Part shown: positions 54,773-63,010 of the stretch, one piece after another
Numbering within the stretch: position 1 is the first letter of the stretch
How the letters are laid out: each line of letters begins with the position of its first letter
NCBI RefSeq assembly: GCF_003797825.1
Contig: NZ_RKME01000012.1
Span: 1 to 64,000, forward strand
Reading direction: 5' to 3'
DNA length: 64,000 nucleotides
Source of the DNA: Gordonia sp. OPL2
GTDB taxonomy: Bacteria > Actinomycetota > Actinomycetes > Mycobacteriales > Mycobacteriaceae
The notes under the pieces: generated by a model
Seen by the model: the letters and a program-made list of their open reading frames with translations, nothing else
Told to the model about the DNA's origin: nothing
The model's database searches: none
Translations under genes and position numbers: made by a program

Positions 54773-55669
54773 CTAGCCGACGAGGACGTGGGTGTTCCCG
54801 TAGGAGATCCCCACGCCGATGCCGATCGCCACAGCAAGGATCAGCAGCACGCCGATCGCGATCCACCCGACTCGGCTCGCCGCGGCGGGATTGCGGCGGC
54901 CCGTCGGCAGCACCCACTGCGGGAGGAACAGGATGCCGGCCGTTGCGGCTGCACCGAAGACGAGTCCGCCGACGTGTGCGAGCAGCGAGATGCCCGGGAT
55001 GGTCACCGACAGGACCAGGTTGAGCACGATGATGGTGATGACCGGAACGGGTGACACCCTCGCCTTGAGAACGACGATCAGCACCGCGCCCATCAGTCCG
55101 TAGATGGCACCGGACGCGCCTGCGTTGATGGCGGTCCCGGACCCGAGGAGCATGACTGCCGCGCTGCCGCCGAGCAATGCGGTCAGGTAGACGCCGAGGT
55201 AACGCGGGATGCCGATGGCGATCTCGAGGTCGCGGCCCAAAATGTAGAGCGAGATCATGTTCAGCGCGATGTGGGTCACCGAGAAATGCAGGAAGCCTGC
55301 GGTGAGCAGTCGCCAGTACTCGCCGTCGGCGACCCAGGGTTTGACCAGCGCCCAGTCGACGAACAGCTGCGACCGGATCATGTCGAAGCCGCGCGCCTGC
55401 AGCGCGCAGAACGCGAAGATGACGAGGTTGACCGCGATCAGCCCGTAGGTGGCGTAGGGACGCGACGCCACCATCGGCTTGGCGACCATCGGGCTGATAC
55501 CACGATCGCCGAAGGTCGGCCGGACCGCCGACTTCTGGACTCCGTCGTTGCGAAGGCAGTCGACGCAGTGTTGACCGACCGCGGCGGGCCGGAGACATTC
55601 CGGGCATGCCGGCCGCCCGCACCGGCTGCAGGACAGTCCGGTCGGGCGGTCGGGGTGCCGGAAGCACAC
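54773..55669 (-). CDS. Rhomboid family intramembrane serine protease
   Basis: A 298-aa polytopic membrane protease. The catalytic Ser is in NAGASGAIYGLMG and His in SLLAHVGGLVFGAA; HFSVTHIALNM carries the conserved upstream His and Asn. The first ~40 residues form a Cys/His-rich zinc-binding-like module (LSCSRCGRPACPECLRP, then HCVDCLRN) before the membrane part. It cleaves membrane-protein substrates, unknown here. The GTG at 55669 is tentative because no good ribosome-binding site is visible; it lies 44 bp after ppiA on the same strand. Confidence 0.9.
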   Translation of the reverse strand: MCFRHPDRPTGLSCSRCGRPACPECLRPAAVGQHCVDCLRNDGVQKSAVRPTFGDRGISPMVAKPMVASRPYATYGLIAVNLVIFAFCALQARGFDMIRSQLFVDWALVKPWVADGEYWRLLTAGFLHFSVTHIALNMISLYILGRDLEIAIGIPRYLGVYLTALLGGSAAVMLLGSGTAINAGASGAIYGLMGAVLIVVLKARVSPVPVITIIVLNLVLSVTIPGISLLAHVGGLVFGAAATAGILFLPQWVLPTGRRNPAAASRVGWIAIGVLLILAVAIGIGVGISYGNTHVLVG

Positions 55670-55713
55670 CGCAGGCGGACCTGCGGTGTACGGACCGGGT
55701 TGGTATGGGCCGG

Positions 55714-56235
55714 TCAGCTGAGTTCGATCTTCTGGATCACGACCTCGTCGAGCGGACGATCCGCACGGTCCGTCGAGGTGGTGGCGATCGCGTCGACGAT
55801 CTGCTGCGAGGCCGGATCGGTGACCTCACCGAAGATGCTGTGCCGACGGTTCAGGTGCGGGGTCGGGCCGACGGTGATGAAGAACTGCGAACCGTTGGTG
55901 CCAGGACCGGCATTGGCCATGGCCAGCAGGTACGGACGGTCGAACTGCAGTTCCGGATGGAACTCGTCCTCGAACTGGTAGCCCGGTCCGCCGCGGCCCG
56001 TGCCGGTCGGATCTCCGCCCTGGATCATGAAGCCCTCGATGACACGGTGGAACACCGAGCCGTCGTAGAACGGGCCGCTGTCGCCGCCGGAGGCGTTCGG
56101 CTGGCTGTAGTCCTTCGACCCGTCAGCGAGGCCGACGAAGTTGGCCACGGTCTTCGGCGCGTGATTCGGGAAGAGGTCGACAACGATGTCGCCGCGATTG
56201 GTCTTCAGAGTCGCGGTCTGCTTCTGAGTAGTCAC
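55714..56235 (-). CDS. ppiA: Peptidyl-prolyl cis-trans isomerase A (cyclophilin)
   Basis: A 173-aa cyclophilin. It has VFHRVIEGFMIQGGDPTGTG, the catalytic Arg region and PGTNGSQFFITVGPTPHLNR, close to mycobacterial PpiA. It catalyses proline isomerisation in the cytoplasm. The GTG at 56235 gives MTTQKQTATLKTNRGDI; a TTG at 56247 is the alternative. It is next to the rhomboid gene, as in related genomes. Confidence 0.93.
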   Translation of the reverse strand: MTTQKQTATLKTNRGDIVVDLFPNHAPKTVANFVGLADGSKDYSQPNASGGDSGPFYDGSVFHRVIEGFMIQGGDPTGTGRGGPGYQFEDEFHPELQFDRPYLLAMANAGPGTNGSQFFITVGPTPHLNRRHSIFGEVTDPASQQIVDAIATTSTDRADRPLDEVVIQKIELS

Positions 56236-56370
56236 GACTCCATCCAACCACTAAACGGTGTATGCCGGACTCGGCCGTGAGCGAACACCGGCGTTGGCGC
56301 ACCTGTTCTGCACTGTGTTCTGTGACGGCCGAGGTGACAGGCGACGACCGGGACTGGCACGCTGGAGGTC

Positions 56371-56544
56371 ATGTCGAACAAGTACGTCGTGGCTGCGGTG
56401 TCGGTCGCCGCATCGCTCGTGGCGACCGCGATCACCGCCGTCATCGTCCGACGCTCGCGTCGGGAGCCGCCACCGGTGTCGGCGACGGTCCCCCGGGTGG
56501 AAGAGCTGTCCCCGCCCTCCGGCGACTCGGCGGCGGCGTCATGA
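56371..56544 (+). CDS. Small single-pass membrane protein
   Basis: A 57-aa ORF from ATG 56371 to TGA 56544, preceded by GGAGG 2 nt upstream. It has one hydrophobic segment (YVVAAVSVAASLVATAITAV) followed by RRSRRE and a Pro/Ser-rich tail. This topology suggests a short anchor with a cytoplasmic basic patch. It lies between the divergent ppiA and the DUF4190 gene. The function is unknown. Confidence 0.55.
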   Translation: MSNKYVVAAVSVAASLVATAITAVIVRRSRREPPPVSATVPRVEELSPPSGDSAAAS

Positions 56545-56597
56545 TGACGACTCGGCTCGCGGTTCGATCTGTGCCCTCGCAACGGTAATTTGGACCA

Positions 56598-57758
56598 GTG
56601 ACCTCCGACGACAGTTCGCGTCCGCCGACCGACCCGGGTGACCGGGACGACCGGCCGGCCGACGACGGCGGTGCAGCCACCGCCGGCGCGCCGATCTCGG
56701 CTCCGTGGGAGCGCCGCCCGAACGCACCGGTGACCGCGCCGGGCCCGCAACCTTCCGGTTCGGCGCCTATGGGCTCCGGACCTCGTCCCGGCGCTACTCC
56801 CCCGCCGCCCGGCCGGCCGGGTCCGCGTCCGCAGCAACCCGTTCAGCCCGGGGGCGCCCCCCACCAACGTCCGCCGGCTCCGCGCGGCCCAGGTGGTTCG
56901 GGTGGTCCCGGTGGTCCTGCTCCGGTTCCGCCCGGTGGACCCGCCCCTGGCGGAGTCCCGCCGTGGAACGCCTCCGGTCCGGGCGGAGGTCGCAACGCCC
57001 CACCGCGCCGTGGCGGTCCCCCTCCTCCTGGCTACCGGCCACCTCCCGGACGACGGCCTCCGCCGCCCGGACGAGTCGGTCCCCCGCTCGGCGGTCCGCC
57101 ACCTCGTGCCGGTGGACCGGGTCCGGGTCCTGGCGCAGGTCCCGGTGGGTCCGCCGGCCTCGGCGCCACTGGTGCTCCCGTCGGCCCGAGTGGACCGGGT
57201 GCTCGACCACCGAGCGCGGCGCCGACACGCTCAGCGCCCACGCCCCTCACTCCCGATTCGTCAGACAAGACGACGCGAACACCTGTCGGTCCGGCCCCGG
57301 ACGCTGCGACGCGCGTCAACCGCCCGGCGCCGATTCAGGGTCCGGACGACGACTTCACCGCCGTCGGCTCCTCCCCCGCCGACTCGGCTGCCCCGACCTC
57401 CGTGGTCGACAGCTCACCACAGCGCCCGTTGGCCTATTCGGCCAACATCCCAGTCACCGACGACGTTCCGGAGGAGCCCGTGCCCACGCGGAGCAATTCT
57501 CAGGCCGCACGGCCCTCCCGCACCGCGCCCGCACGCGGGACCAATCGCACCGCGATCTGGGCGTTGGTGCTGTCGATACTCGGCATCACCTCGCCGGTTG
57601 GCCTTTACCTCGGGTATCGGGCACGCAATCAGATCTCGCGTACCCGTGAGTTCGGGGAACCCTTTGCGCGCGTGGCGATCTGGATCGGGTGGCTGTATGT
57701 TGTCGTGATCGTGCTCGCGCTCATCACGTTCTTCTGGATCTCGGGTCAGAGTTCGTAG
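56598..57758 (+). CDS. Pro/Gly-rich DUF4190 membrane protein
   Basis: A 386-aa protein. The first ~300 residues are low-complexity Pro/Gly/Arg sequence; the last ~75 hold two transmembrane helices of the DUF4190 type (TAIWALVLSILGITSPVGLY, then VAIWIGWLYVVVIVLALITF). The tail is anchored while the disordered part faces the cytoplasm, a design like mycobacterial Rv0007-type proteins near gyrA. The start is a GTG at 56598. The function is unknown. Confidence 0.8.
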   Translation: MTSDDSSRPPTDPGDRDDRPADDGGAATAGAPISAPWERRPNAPVTAPGPQPSGSAPMGSGPRPGATPPPPGRPGPRPQQPVQPGGAPHQRPPAPRGPGGSGGPGGPAPVPPGGPAPGGVPPWNASGPGGGRNAPPRRGGPPPPGYRPPPGRRPPPPGRVGPPLGGPPPRAGGPGPGPGAGPGGSAGLGATGAPVGPSGPGARPPSAAPTRSAPTPLTPDSSDKTTRTPVGPAPDAATRVNRPAPIQGPDDDFTAVGSSPADSAAPTSVVDSSPQRPLAYSANIPVTDDVPEEPVPTRSNSQAARPSRTAPARGTNRTAIWALVLSILGITSPVGLYLGYRARNQISRTREFGEPFARVAIWIGWLYVVVIVLALITFFWISGQSS

Positions 57759-57900
57759 GCGTCGTCGACCGCCTGTCGTTCGGCTGGACGACATGAACTG
57801 CGTTGTCACGAGGCGGTTCTGACCCATTCGGACAGGTCCGTTACGGTGGCAGGCATCGGGGCGACAGGGTCGCCGGGGGGATCCAGCCGAAAGGTCTGAC

Positions 57901-58362
57901 GTGTTTCGACGTTCGCTTGTTTTCGTGTGCAGTGCTCTTGCTCTGGTCGTGATGTCGTTAGTCGGAAGTGGAGCTGCGGTGGCGGCGCCGTATCCGGCGC
58001 CGCGAATCAGCCAGTACAGCGAAGACATCTGGGCGGTCGGGGGAAACAGCGGGTGTCGCGGCGCAATCCACGTCGGGATCGCGGTTGACCGCACGAAGCC
58101 CGGCAAGGCATTCGTCACCTACACTCCGCGGCCGTTCGTCGGCGACGGTCCGGCGTGGCGGCGGAAGCCGGTGTGCAACCTCCAAGTGACTGCTCGGATG
58201 GACATCGTCCGAGGCGAGGGCTGGTCTCGCAACATCACGGCCGGCCCACGTGGCGGGCGCGCGGCACACCTAACACTGACGCCCGGAAGCGGTCCGCACA
58301 TGTTGGAGTTCTTCACGGAGGGCGTGCAGTGGGGAACCCGAAACTTTGTACTCATCCCGTGA
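57901..58362 (+). CDS. Secreted protein, island family copy 1
   Basis: A 153-aa exported protein with a signal peptide (RSLVFVCSALALVVMSLVGS to AVAAP). The mature part has APRISQYSEDIWAVGGNSGC, RGAIHVGI, PRPFVGDGPAWRRKPVC and ITAGPRGG, with two cysteines likely in a disulfide. It is about 60% similar by eye to the next gene and more distantly to 62340-62822. I recognise no known family. A GGCGAC-AGG-GTCGCC hairpin (57860-57874) lies in its leader. Confidence 0.75.
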   Translation: MFRRSLVFVCSALALVVMSLVGSGAAVAAPYPAPRISQYSEDIWAVGGNSGCRGAIHVGIAVDRTKPGKAFVTYTPRPFVGDGPAWRRKPVCNLQVTARMDIVRGEGWSRNITAGPRGGRAAHLTLTPGSGPHMLEFFTEGVQWGTRNFVLIP

Positions 58363-58429
58363 GTTCGCGGGTGGCGAATGCATCCGTGGGGTTACGGTCC
58401 GTGCTCACCAGCGCATCACGAGGGTTAAG

Positions 58430-58894
58430 ATGAATCACCGCGCAATTGCTCTCGCTGCCAGCGCAATAGCGTCGCTCCCCGCGGCCCTGATCGCATCGGC
58501 TCCCGCCTCAGCTCGCCCGTATGAAGCCCCGCGAATCAGCCAGTACTCGCAGGATATCTGGTCGGTTGGCTCCAACAGCGGTTGTCGGGGCGCCATCCAC
58601 GTCGGGATCAAAGTCGATCCACAGCAGCGCGGAACGGCTTTCATCACGCTCACTCCTCGGCCGTTCGTGGGCGACGGCCCAGCGTGGCATCGAAACCCCG
58701 TGTGCACCATCCGTGCAGGAGTCGCTGTTGACCTGGTCCGCAAGGATCCGCGATGGGAGCGGACGATCACTGCAGGACCCCGCGGTGGTAAGCGCATTCA
58801 CGTGACCGTCAAATCTGGTTCAGGCCCGCATGTCATTACGGTGGGTGGCACCGGGACAAGCCTTGGCAGCTCGAATTGGATGGTCGTTCCGTGA
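58430..58894 (+). CDS. Secreted protein, island family copy 2
   Basis: A 154-aa exported protein with a signal peptide (AIALAASAIASLPAALIASA then PASA) and a mature domain almost colinear with the preceding gene: APRISQYSQDIWSVGSNSGC, RGAIHVGI, PRPFVGDGPAWHRNPVC, ITAGPRGG and SGSGPH. The ATG at 58430 has GAGGG upstream. It is 67 bp after copy 1 and clearly arose by tandem duplication. The function is unknown. Confidence 0.75.
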   Translation: MNHRAIALAASAIASLPAALIASAPASARPYEAPRISQYSQDIWSVGSNSGCRGAIHVGIKVDPQQRGTAFITLTPRPFVGDGPAWHRNPVCTIRAGVAVDLVRKDPRWERTITAGPRGGKRIHVTVKSGSGPHVITVGGTGTSLGSSNWMVVP

Positions 58895-58922
58895 GAGTGA
58901 AAATGTGCTCGCTAGGCCGGTA

Positions 58923-59633
58923 CTAGGCGCGCCTGGTTCCAGCAGAGAGTCGTCCGATCGACTCCCAGGTTCTGCTCGAGAACCGTTGTTGCGAATCCTT
59001 GTCCAGCGCTGTGCCCTCACCAAGGACCGGTTCGTAGTCGAGCCCAACGACTCCTGCCACCTTCCCTGATACCGCATCGACCAACATCTGCGTCAGCGCC
59101 TGATGATTGAGAGTCGGTACCTGGCAACAGATCACGATGATCGTCTTCGCCAACACCCCGGCCTGGTCCCATTCGGTGAAGATCTCCCGGGATCGATTCA
59201 GCAGATCGGGCCTCGGGCCGACGATCAGAACAGGTGTGACGCTGCCGAGTTCATCCGATTCGAGTTCGGGCAGAACCGTGAGGGGCCGCGCCCCGGCGTC
59301 CACGACGGGCACCGCACCGAATCGCCATGTGTGCAGGACGATATCGGACACCGCGGCCTCAGGTGCCGGCAACAGTCCCGTCCCGAGTGCGGTTCGCAAC
59401 AAGGTCTGATCACCGGTCGCACGCAATCGCTGATGGATGTCGCCGTCGTTTCCGGCGGCGTCGACCCACCATGACGCTCCGCCCAGAGACGTCCCTGCGC
59501 GATACTCTGCGAGGAGCGCAGACACGACCGACGTGCCCACTCCTCCCGCGGTGCCGCACACCACGACGCTGCGCTCGGCGGTGTCCGGCGGATGGATGGG
59601 ACCGGACTGCCCCTGTGCATCCTCGCTCATCAT
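58923..59633 (-). CDS. MinD/ParA-like protein with degenerate P-loop
   Basis: About 236 aa. The N-terminal VVVCGTAGGVGTSVVSALLA aligns with the deviant Walker A of MinD/ParA proteins but lacks both lysines (KGGxGK becomes TAGGVGT). WWVDAAGNDGDIHQRL resembles the Walker A' region. Such degenerate forms (for example septum-site-like proteins of mycobacteria) may not hydrolyse ATP. It is the last gene of a set with the glycine-zipper protein and the membrane protein. Several start codons in a row (GTG-ATG-ATG) occur at 59628-59636. Confidence 0.65.
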   Translation of the reverse strand: MMSEDAQGQSGPIHPPDTAERSVVVCGTAGGVGTSVVSALLAEYRAGTSLGGASWWVDAAGNDGDIHQRLRATGDQTLLRTALGTGLLPAPEAAVSDIVLHTWRFGAVPVVDAGARPLTVLPELESDELGSVTPVLIVGPRPDLLNRSREIFTEWDQAGVLAKTIIVICCQVPTLNHQALTQMLVDAVSGKVAGVVGLDYEPVLGEGTALDKDSQQRFSSRTWESIGRLSAGTRRA

Positions 59634-59693
59634 CACTCTCGATCTCGATCGGTTCCGGCGACCGCGCCAGTCTAGTGGGACCGACCGTGGAGA

Positions 59694-61007
59694 TCAGCGG
59701 GTCGGGGCGGACTCCTGCGGCCAGTTGACCTGCCCACCGTGCACTGCTGACTCGAGCTGACCACTGCGCTGCTTGGTGAAGTCGCGCGCGGACTTTTCAC
59801 CGTTCTTGGCTCCTCCGCCCAGAGCAGCGTACGGCGCCAAGGCCTGCTCGACGCTCCAGTTCGCCTTCCATCCACCAACTTCGACGTTAACGTCGCCGCG
59901 CTTGTTGACGATGTACTCGACTCCCGGCAGGCCGGCCTTCTTCGCGTCGTCGGCCGACAACTTGTACTCGAACTGGTTGCCATCTGGATTCGGAAGTGGC
60001 GCTGCCTTGGGGGCGTTCGGCTTTCCTTGCTTCCACGGCTCGCGCGGATTCGCGCCGGGATCGCCCGCGCCGAGGGCGTAGGCGAGAGCACCGCCGGCGG
60101 TTCCGCCGATTGCGGCGCCGAGGGCGGCACCAGCAGCTCCGACGCCGACCGCACCGATCGCTCCGCCGGCTGCGAGTCCGATGCCGGCGCCGGCGGCGGC
60201 ACCCAGGCCAATCATGCTTGCGTAAGCAGGGGGGACAGGCGCCATGAAGGAGAACACGACTGCGTTGTACACACCACCTGCAATGGCCCCAACTCCGGTT
60301 CCGATCACAGCACCTCCGGCAGCTCCCAACACCGCCGCCGGAATACCCAACGTGACCGCACCCGCGGTCCCGCCGGTCATCACACCGATGATTGTCGATG
60401 CCGCCTGCCGCGACGCCTCATCCTGGGGCACACCGACCGAGATCAATCCCTGCGCGATCTTGGCCTCACCATAGGCCGACCACGCGTTGACCGAGTTGAC
60501 ATCTTTGTCGGACATGCCTTTCGGGATGTCGGTGACGAAGTTGCCCACACGGATCTTCTCCGGCGGCGGCGCGATCGGGCGCACCGGCGCCGTCGGCTTC
60601 GGCGCGGTCAACGGCCGATTCGGCACTGGGTTATAGGCATTGTCGTACGACGGCGCAGTGTAGGAACCCGGCTCCACATACGGCTGATACGGAGCTTCCT
60701 GCGGCGGCCCCGGAATCGAACCCGGACCCGGCGAATAGATCGGCGCCACCTCGGGTTCGGGCGTGGGCGTGGTGCCTCCCTGTTCCGGCGAGCCCGGACT
60801 CGGGGTCGGGCTTGTTCCGCCTTGCTGCGGCGCGGTGTCGCTCGGACTCGTCCCACCCTGCTCGGGCACGGCCTGTGCTGCGCCCGCGCCGATGCCTGCG
60901 GCAATGGACGCGGCCAACGCCGCCGAGGTCATTGTCATCAAGAGCGGTGTGCGCCGGTCGTCGCCCTGGCTGTGGCGGTGTCTGGCTCGCTGGGCGGGCT
61001 GCGTCAT
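59694..61007 (-). CDS. Exported Pro-rich protein with glycine-zipper hydrophobic domain
   Basis: A 437-aa protein with a signal peptide (LLMTMTSAALAASIAAGIGA then GAAQA), a Pro/Thr repeat region with three QGGT(T/S)P(S/T) blocks, then a long Gly/Ala hydrophobic stretch (about residues 205-330) of GxxxG type (for example IGTGVGAIAGG, AAAGAGIGLAAGGAIGA). A soluble C-terminal domain follows (FEYKLSADDAKKAGLPGVEY, VEVGGWKANWSVEQALAPY). Glycine zippers insert or oligomerise in membranes, so a mycomembrane or pore-like role is possible. The ATG at 61007 fits the signal peptide. Confidence 0.7.
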   Translation of the reverse strand: MTQPAQRARHRHSQGDDRRTPLLMTMTSAALAASIAAGIGAGAAQAVPEQGGTSPSDTAPQQGGTSPTPSPGSPEQGGTTPTPEPEVAPIYSPGPGSIPGPPQEAPYQPYVEPGSYTAPSYDNAYNPVPNRPLTAPKPTAPVRPIAPPPEKIRVGNFVTDIPKGMSDKDVNSVNAWSAYGEAKIAQGLISVGVPQDEASRQAASTIIGVMTGGTAGAVTLGIPAAVLGAAGGAVIGTGVGAIAGGVYNAVVFSFMAPVPPAYASMIGLGAAAGAGIGLAAGGAIGAVGVGAAGAALGAAIGGTAGGALAYALGAGDPGANPREPWKQGKPNAPKAAPLPNPDGNQFEYKLSADDAKKAGLPGVEYIVNKRGDVNVEVGGWKANWSVEQALAPYAALGGGAKNGEKSARDFTKQRSGQLESAVHGGQVNWPQESAPTR

Positions 61008-61066
61008 TGTGATCGTTCCTCTCGGTCGTGCCTCCTCGCGGAGGACGGAAGTCGTTGTGCTGCGGG

Positions 61067-61867
61067 TTATCCCTCGGAGGCGATCGAGGCGATCCAGGTC
61101 TTCCCGCGGGATTGAATGGTCTTGATCGTCTGTCGGTAGACGATCGGCTGGGCACCCGGCTCCGGCGGGATCTCGGTCAGGACAACGGAGTACGTCCCAC
61201 GGCCACGATCGGTGATCGACAGGCAATGTTGTGTACCTGCCGGACGCTGGTCGATGTATTTCTGCATCACGTCGGCGGTCGCCACGGCGTTGGGTGCGGC
61301 GACTGCGCGCGCTGCAGGGGCGGATCGCTCGATGTAGTAAGCGTGATTGAATGCCAGAATTGCTCCGGCTCCGGACTTCTGGTCCCCGGATCCGTTTCCT
61401 GTGGTCACGGCACCGTCGACAATCGTCGGACACGGATCCGACGGAGTCGAGGACGTCGTCGCCGGCGGCTGAATAGCTTGGTTTTCGGGCTGCGAGCCGC
61501 CACCCGAGGTTTGCGTCACCGCGATGATTGCGGCGATCCCCACGACCACAGCAGTGGCCGCCGCGCCGAGGATCGGACCCTTGTGGTCCTTCCACAATCG
61601 TCGAGTTCCCGATCCGTCGCTGGTACTCGGACGCAGCCGCATCTGCTCGAAGGGATCGGAATCGTCGGCCTCGGAGGCCTCGTCGGCGAAATCCATTGGC
61701 GATGGCGGGACGTTGGCTTGCGAGACCGGCACATCGCGCTCGGTCGGAGTTTGGATACTCGAGATCAGTCGCTCTGCAGCCAGCGCACGGGCCAGCTCGG
61801 AAGCGGGAGTGTCATCCGACGACGGCCAGGCGGCGACGTCGTCGAACCACATCGTCCCGCGCGACAT
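61067..61867 (-). CDS. Single-pass membrane protein with extracytoplasmic Cys-pair domain
   Basis: A 266-aa protein. An acidic cytoplasmic region (~100 residues, starting MSRGTMWFDDVAAWPSSDD) precedes one transmembrane helix (ILGAAATAVVVGIAAIIAVT) and an outer domain with two Cys (DPCPTIVD and GTQHCLSITD). The outer domain resembles a family found across mycolata, often beside exported or secretion-linked genes. The ATG at 61867 has GGGAGGAG 7 nt upstream. It is the first gene of the set running to 58923. Confidence 0.65.
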   Translation of the reverse strand: MSRGTMWFDDVAAWPSSDDTPASELARALAAERLISSIQTPTERDVPVSQANVPPSPMDFADEASEADDSDPFEQMRLRPSTSDGSGTRRLWKDHKGPILGAAATAVVVGIAAIIAVTQTSGGGSQPENQAIQPPATTSSTPSDPCPTIVDGAVTTGNGSGDQKSGAGAILAFNHAYYIERSAPAARAVAAPNAVATADVMQKYIDQRPAGTQHCLSITDRGRGTYSVVLTEIPPEPGAQPIVYRQTIKTIQSRGKTWIASIASEG

Positions 61868-62339
61868 CACCGATCTCCTCCCACTGCGCGACGACACGGA
61901 GCGTTCCGCAGGCAGACATCAGAGATCGCACACAGAGCTGAACATCCCCCCGAAGTCATTCCCTCACCCCTGAACAGCGGCACCCTCCCGCGCCGCACCC
62001 CGACAATGCTGGCAGCAGACTATCCGAAACCCTCGACAGAATCTGAATCAAGTGCGGCCCATGTGGACAGCCCTGCCAGTGCGTGCCGAGATCGTGTCCT
62101 TTGGACGAATGAATTTGCGGGGAGCCAAAGGACGCACGATTTCCATCCCTGGACTCCCACAAGAACGACGATCCAGCATTCGAGAAGTCCGCGTAAGTCG
62201 TATCAACTGAGGTCAGAGTTCCGTGCACTCGTCCAGTGGTCTGAGATCAGCGTTGAGGCGTCATCAGTGCAAACACGCTTAGACCGGAACTGACGAGAGT
62301 GGTGATCGTCACATGTCGGCCTATATGAGAGCAGGGACC
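61868..62339. other. Lower-GC intergenic segment with a long imperfect hairpin
   Basis: No credible gene is in these 472 bp. The composition is less GC-rich than nearby genes. An inverted repeat GTCCTTTGG (62096-62104) / CCAAAGGAC (62125-62133) extends outward through ATCGTG/CACGAT with a 2-nt bulge, giving a structure over 62091-62140. It could terminate transcription of the third secreted-protein gene or form a small RNA. Confidence 0.4.
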
Positions 62340-62822
62340 TCAGGGAACCATCGTGTAGTACGCGGTTCCATAGCTGAGCTGCACCCTGACCGGATTGTTG
62401 ATCGCGTATGTGCCCACACCCACAGCACCGGGTCCTGATCCTGGGCGTACATCGCGGACGACCTTCTCACCGGCTCGCGGACCGAAGGCGACCGGAAAGA
62501 AGATCTCCTGGCCGATGGTCCTCGTTCCGCTGACGTTCAACCCCACCAAGAACCTGCACTTCGGGTTTCGCTTCCATCCAATTCCGTTGCCGGTGAATCC
62601 GAACGACTTCAAGGTCACTCGCACGACCCCACGCGTTCCCTTGGGTGCAACCATTCCGACATTGAAAGCACCACGGCAATAGTCGTGATCGCCCACAGTG
62701 CCCACATTCTCGGTGTACGTGACGATCCGCGGCAACTGCGGCTCCGCGACCGCACTCCCCGCCCCCGACAACGACAACGCGCCCACCACGACCGCGACAA
62801 CCACCGCACAGATCTTGCGCAT
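62340..62822 (-). CDS. Secreted protein, island family copy 3
   Basis: A 160-aa exported protein with a signal peptide (KICAVVVAVVVGALSLSGAG then SAVAE). The mature domain has LPRIVTYTENVGTVGDHDYC, RGAFNVGM, GNGIGWKRNPKC, FGPRAGEK and PGSGPG, aligning with the two proteins at 57901 and 58430, including both cysteines. It has a longer C-terminus (NNPVRVQLSYGTAYYTMVP). It is on the opposite strand and more diverged. The function is unknown. Confidence 0.75.
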   Translation of the reverse strand: MRKICAVVVAVVVGALSLSGAGSAVAEPQLPRIVTYTENVGTVGDHDYCRGAFNVGMVAPKGTRGVVRVTLKSFGFTGNGIGWKRNPKCRFLVGLNVSGTRTIGQEIFFPVAFGPRAGEKVVRDVRPGSGPGAVGVGTYAINNPVRVQLSYGTAYYTMVP

Positions 62823-63010
62823 ACGAATCGAACCCCCCTCGACATCGACAACCCGTCAAACCTAGCGGACCGCCGATCGAACCCGAATCGTGTCCTCTGC
62901 GTGAACGACAACACGCACGCGGCAGCGTAACTCCCGAACACGCGCGTACACGTACCGTCGCCTGGTACGCCTAGAGAACACGACCGACGGCTGCAGGGAG
63001 CACACACTCG

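Noticed and set aside
57840..57900. Possible riboswitch in the leader of the first island secreted protein
   Set aside because: A short hairpin (57860-57874) and purine-rich stretch recall c-di-AMP (ydaO-type) leaders, but the core consensus could not be matched.
61956..62228. 90-aa minus-strand frame in the 472-bp gap
   Set aside because: No ribosome-binding site, no family-like motif and it runs through the hairpin structure.
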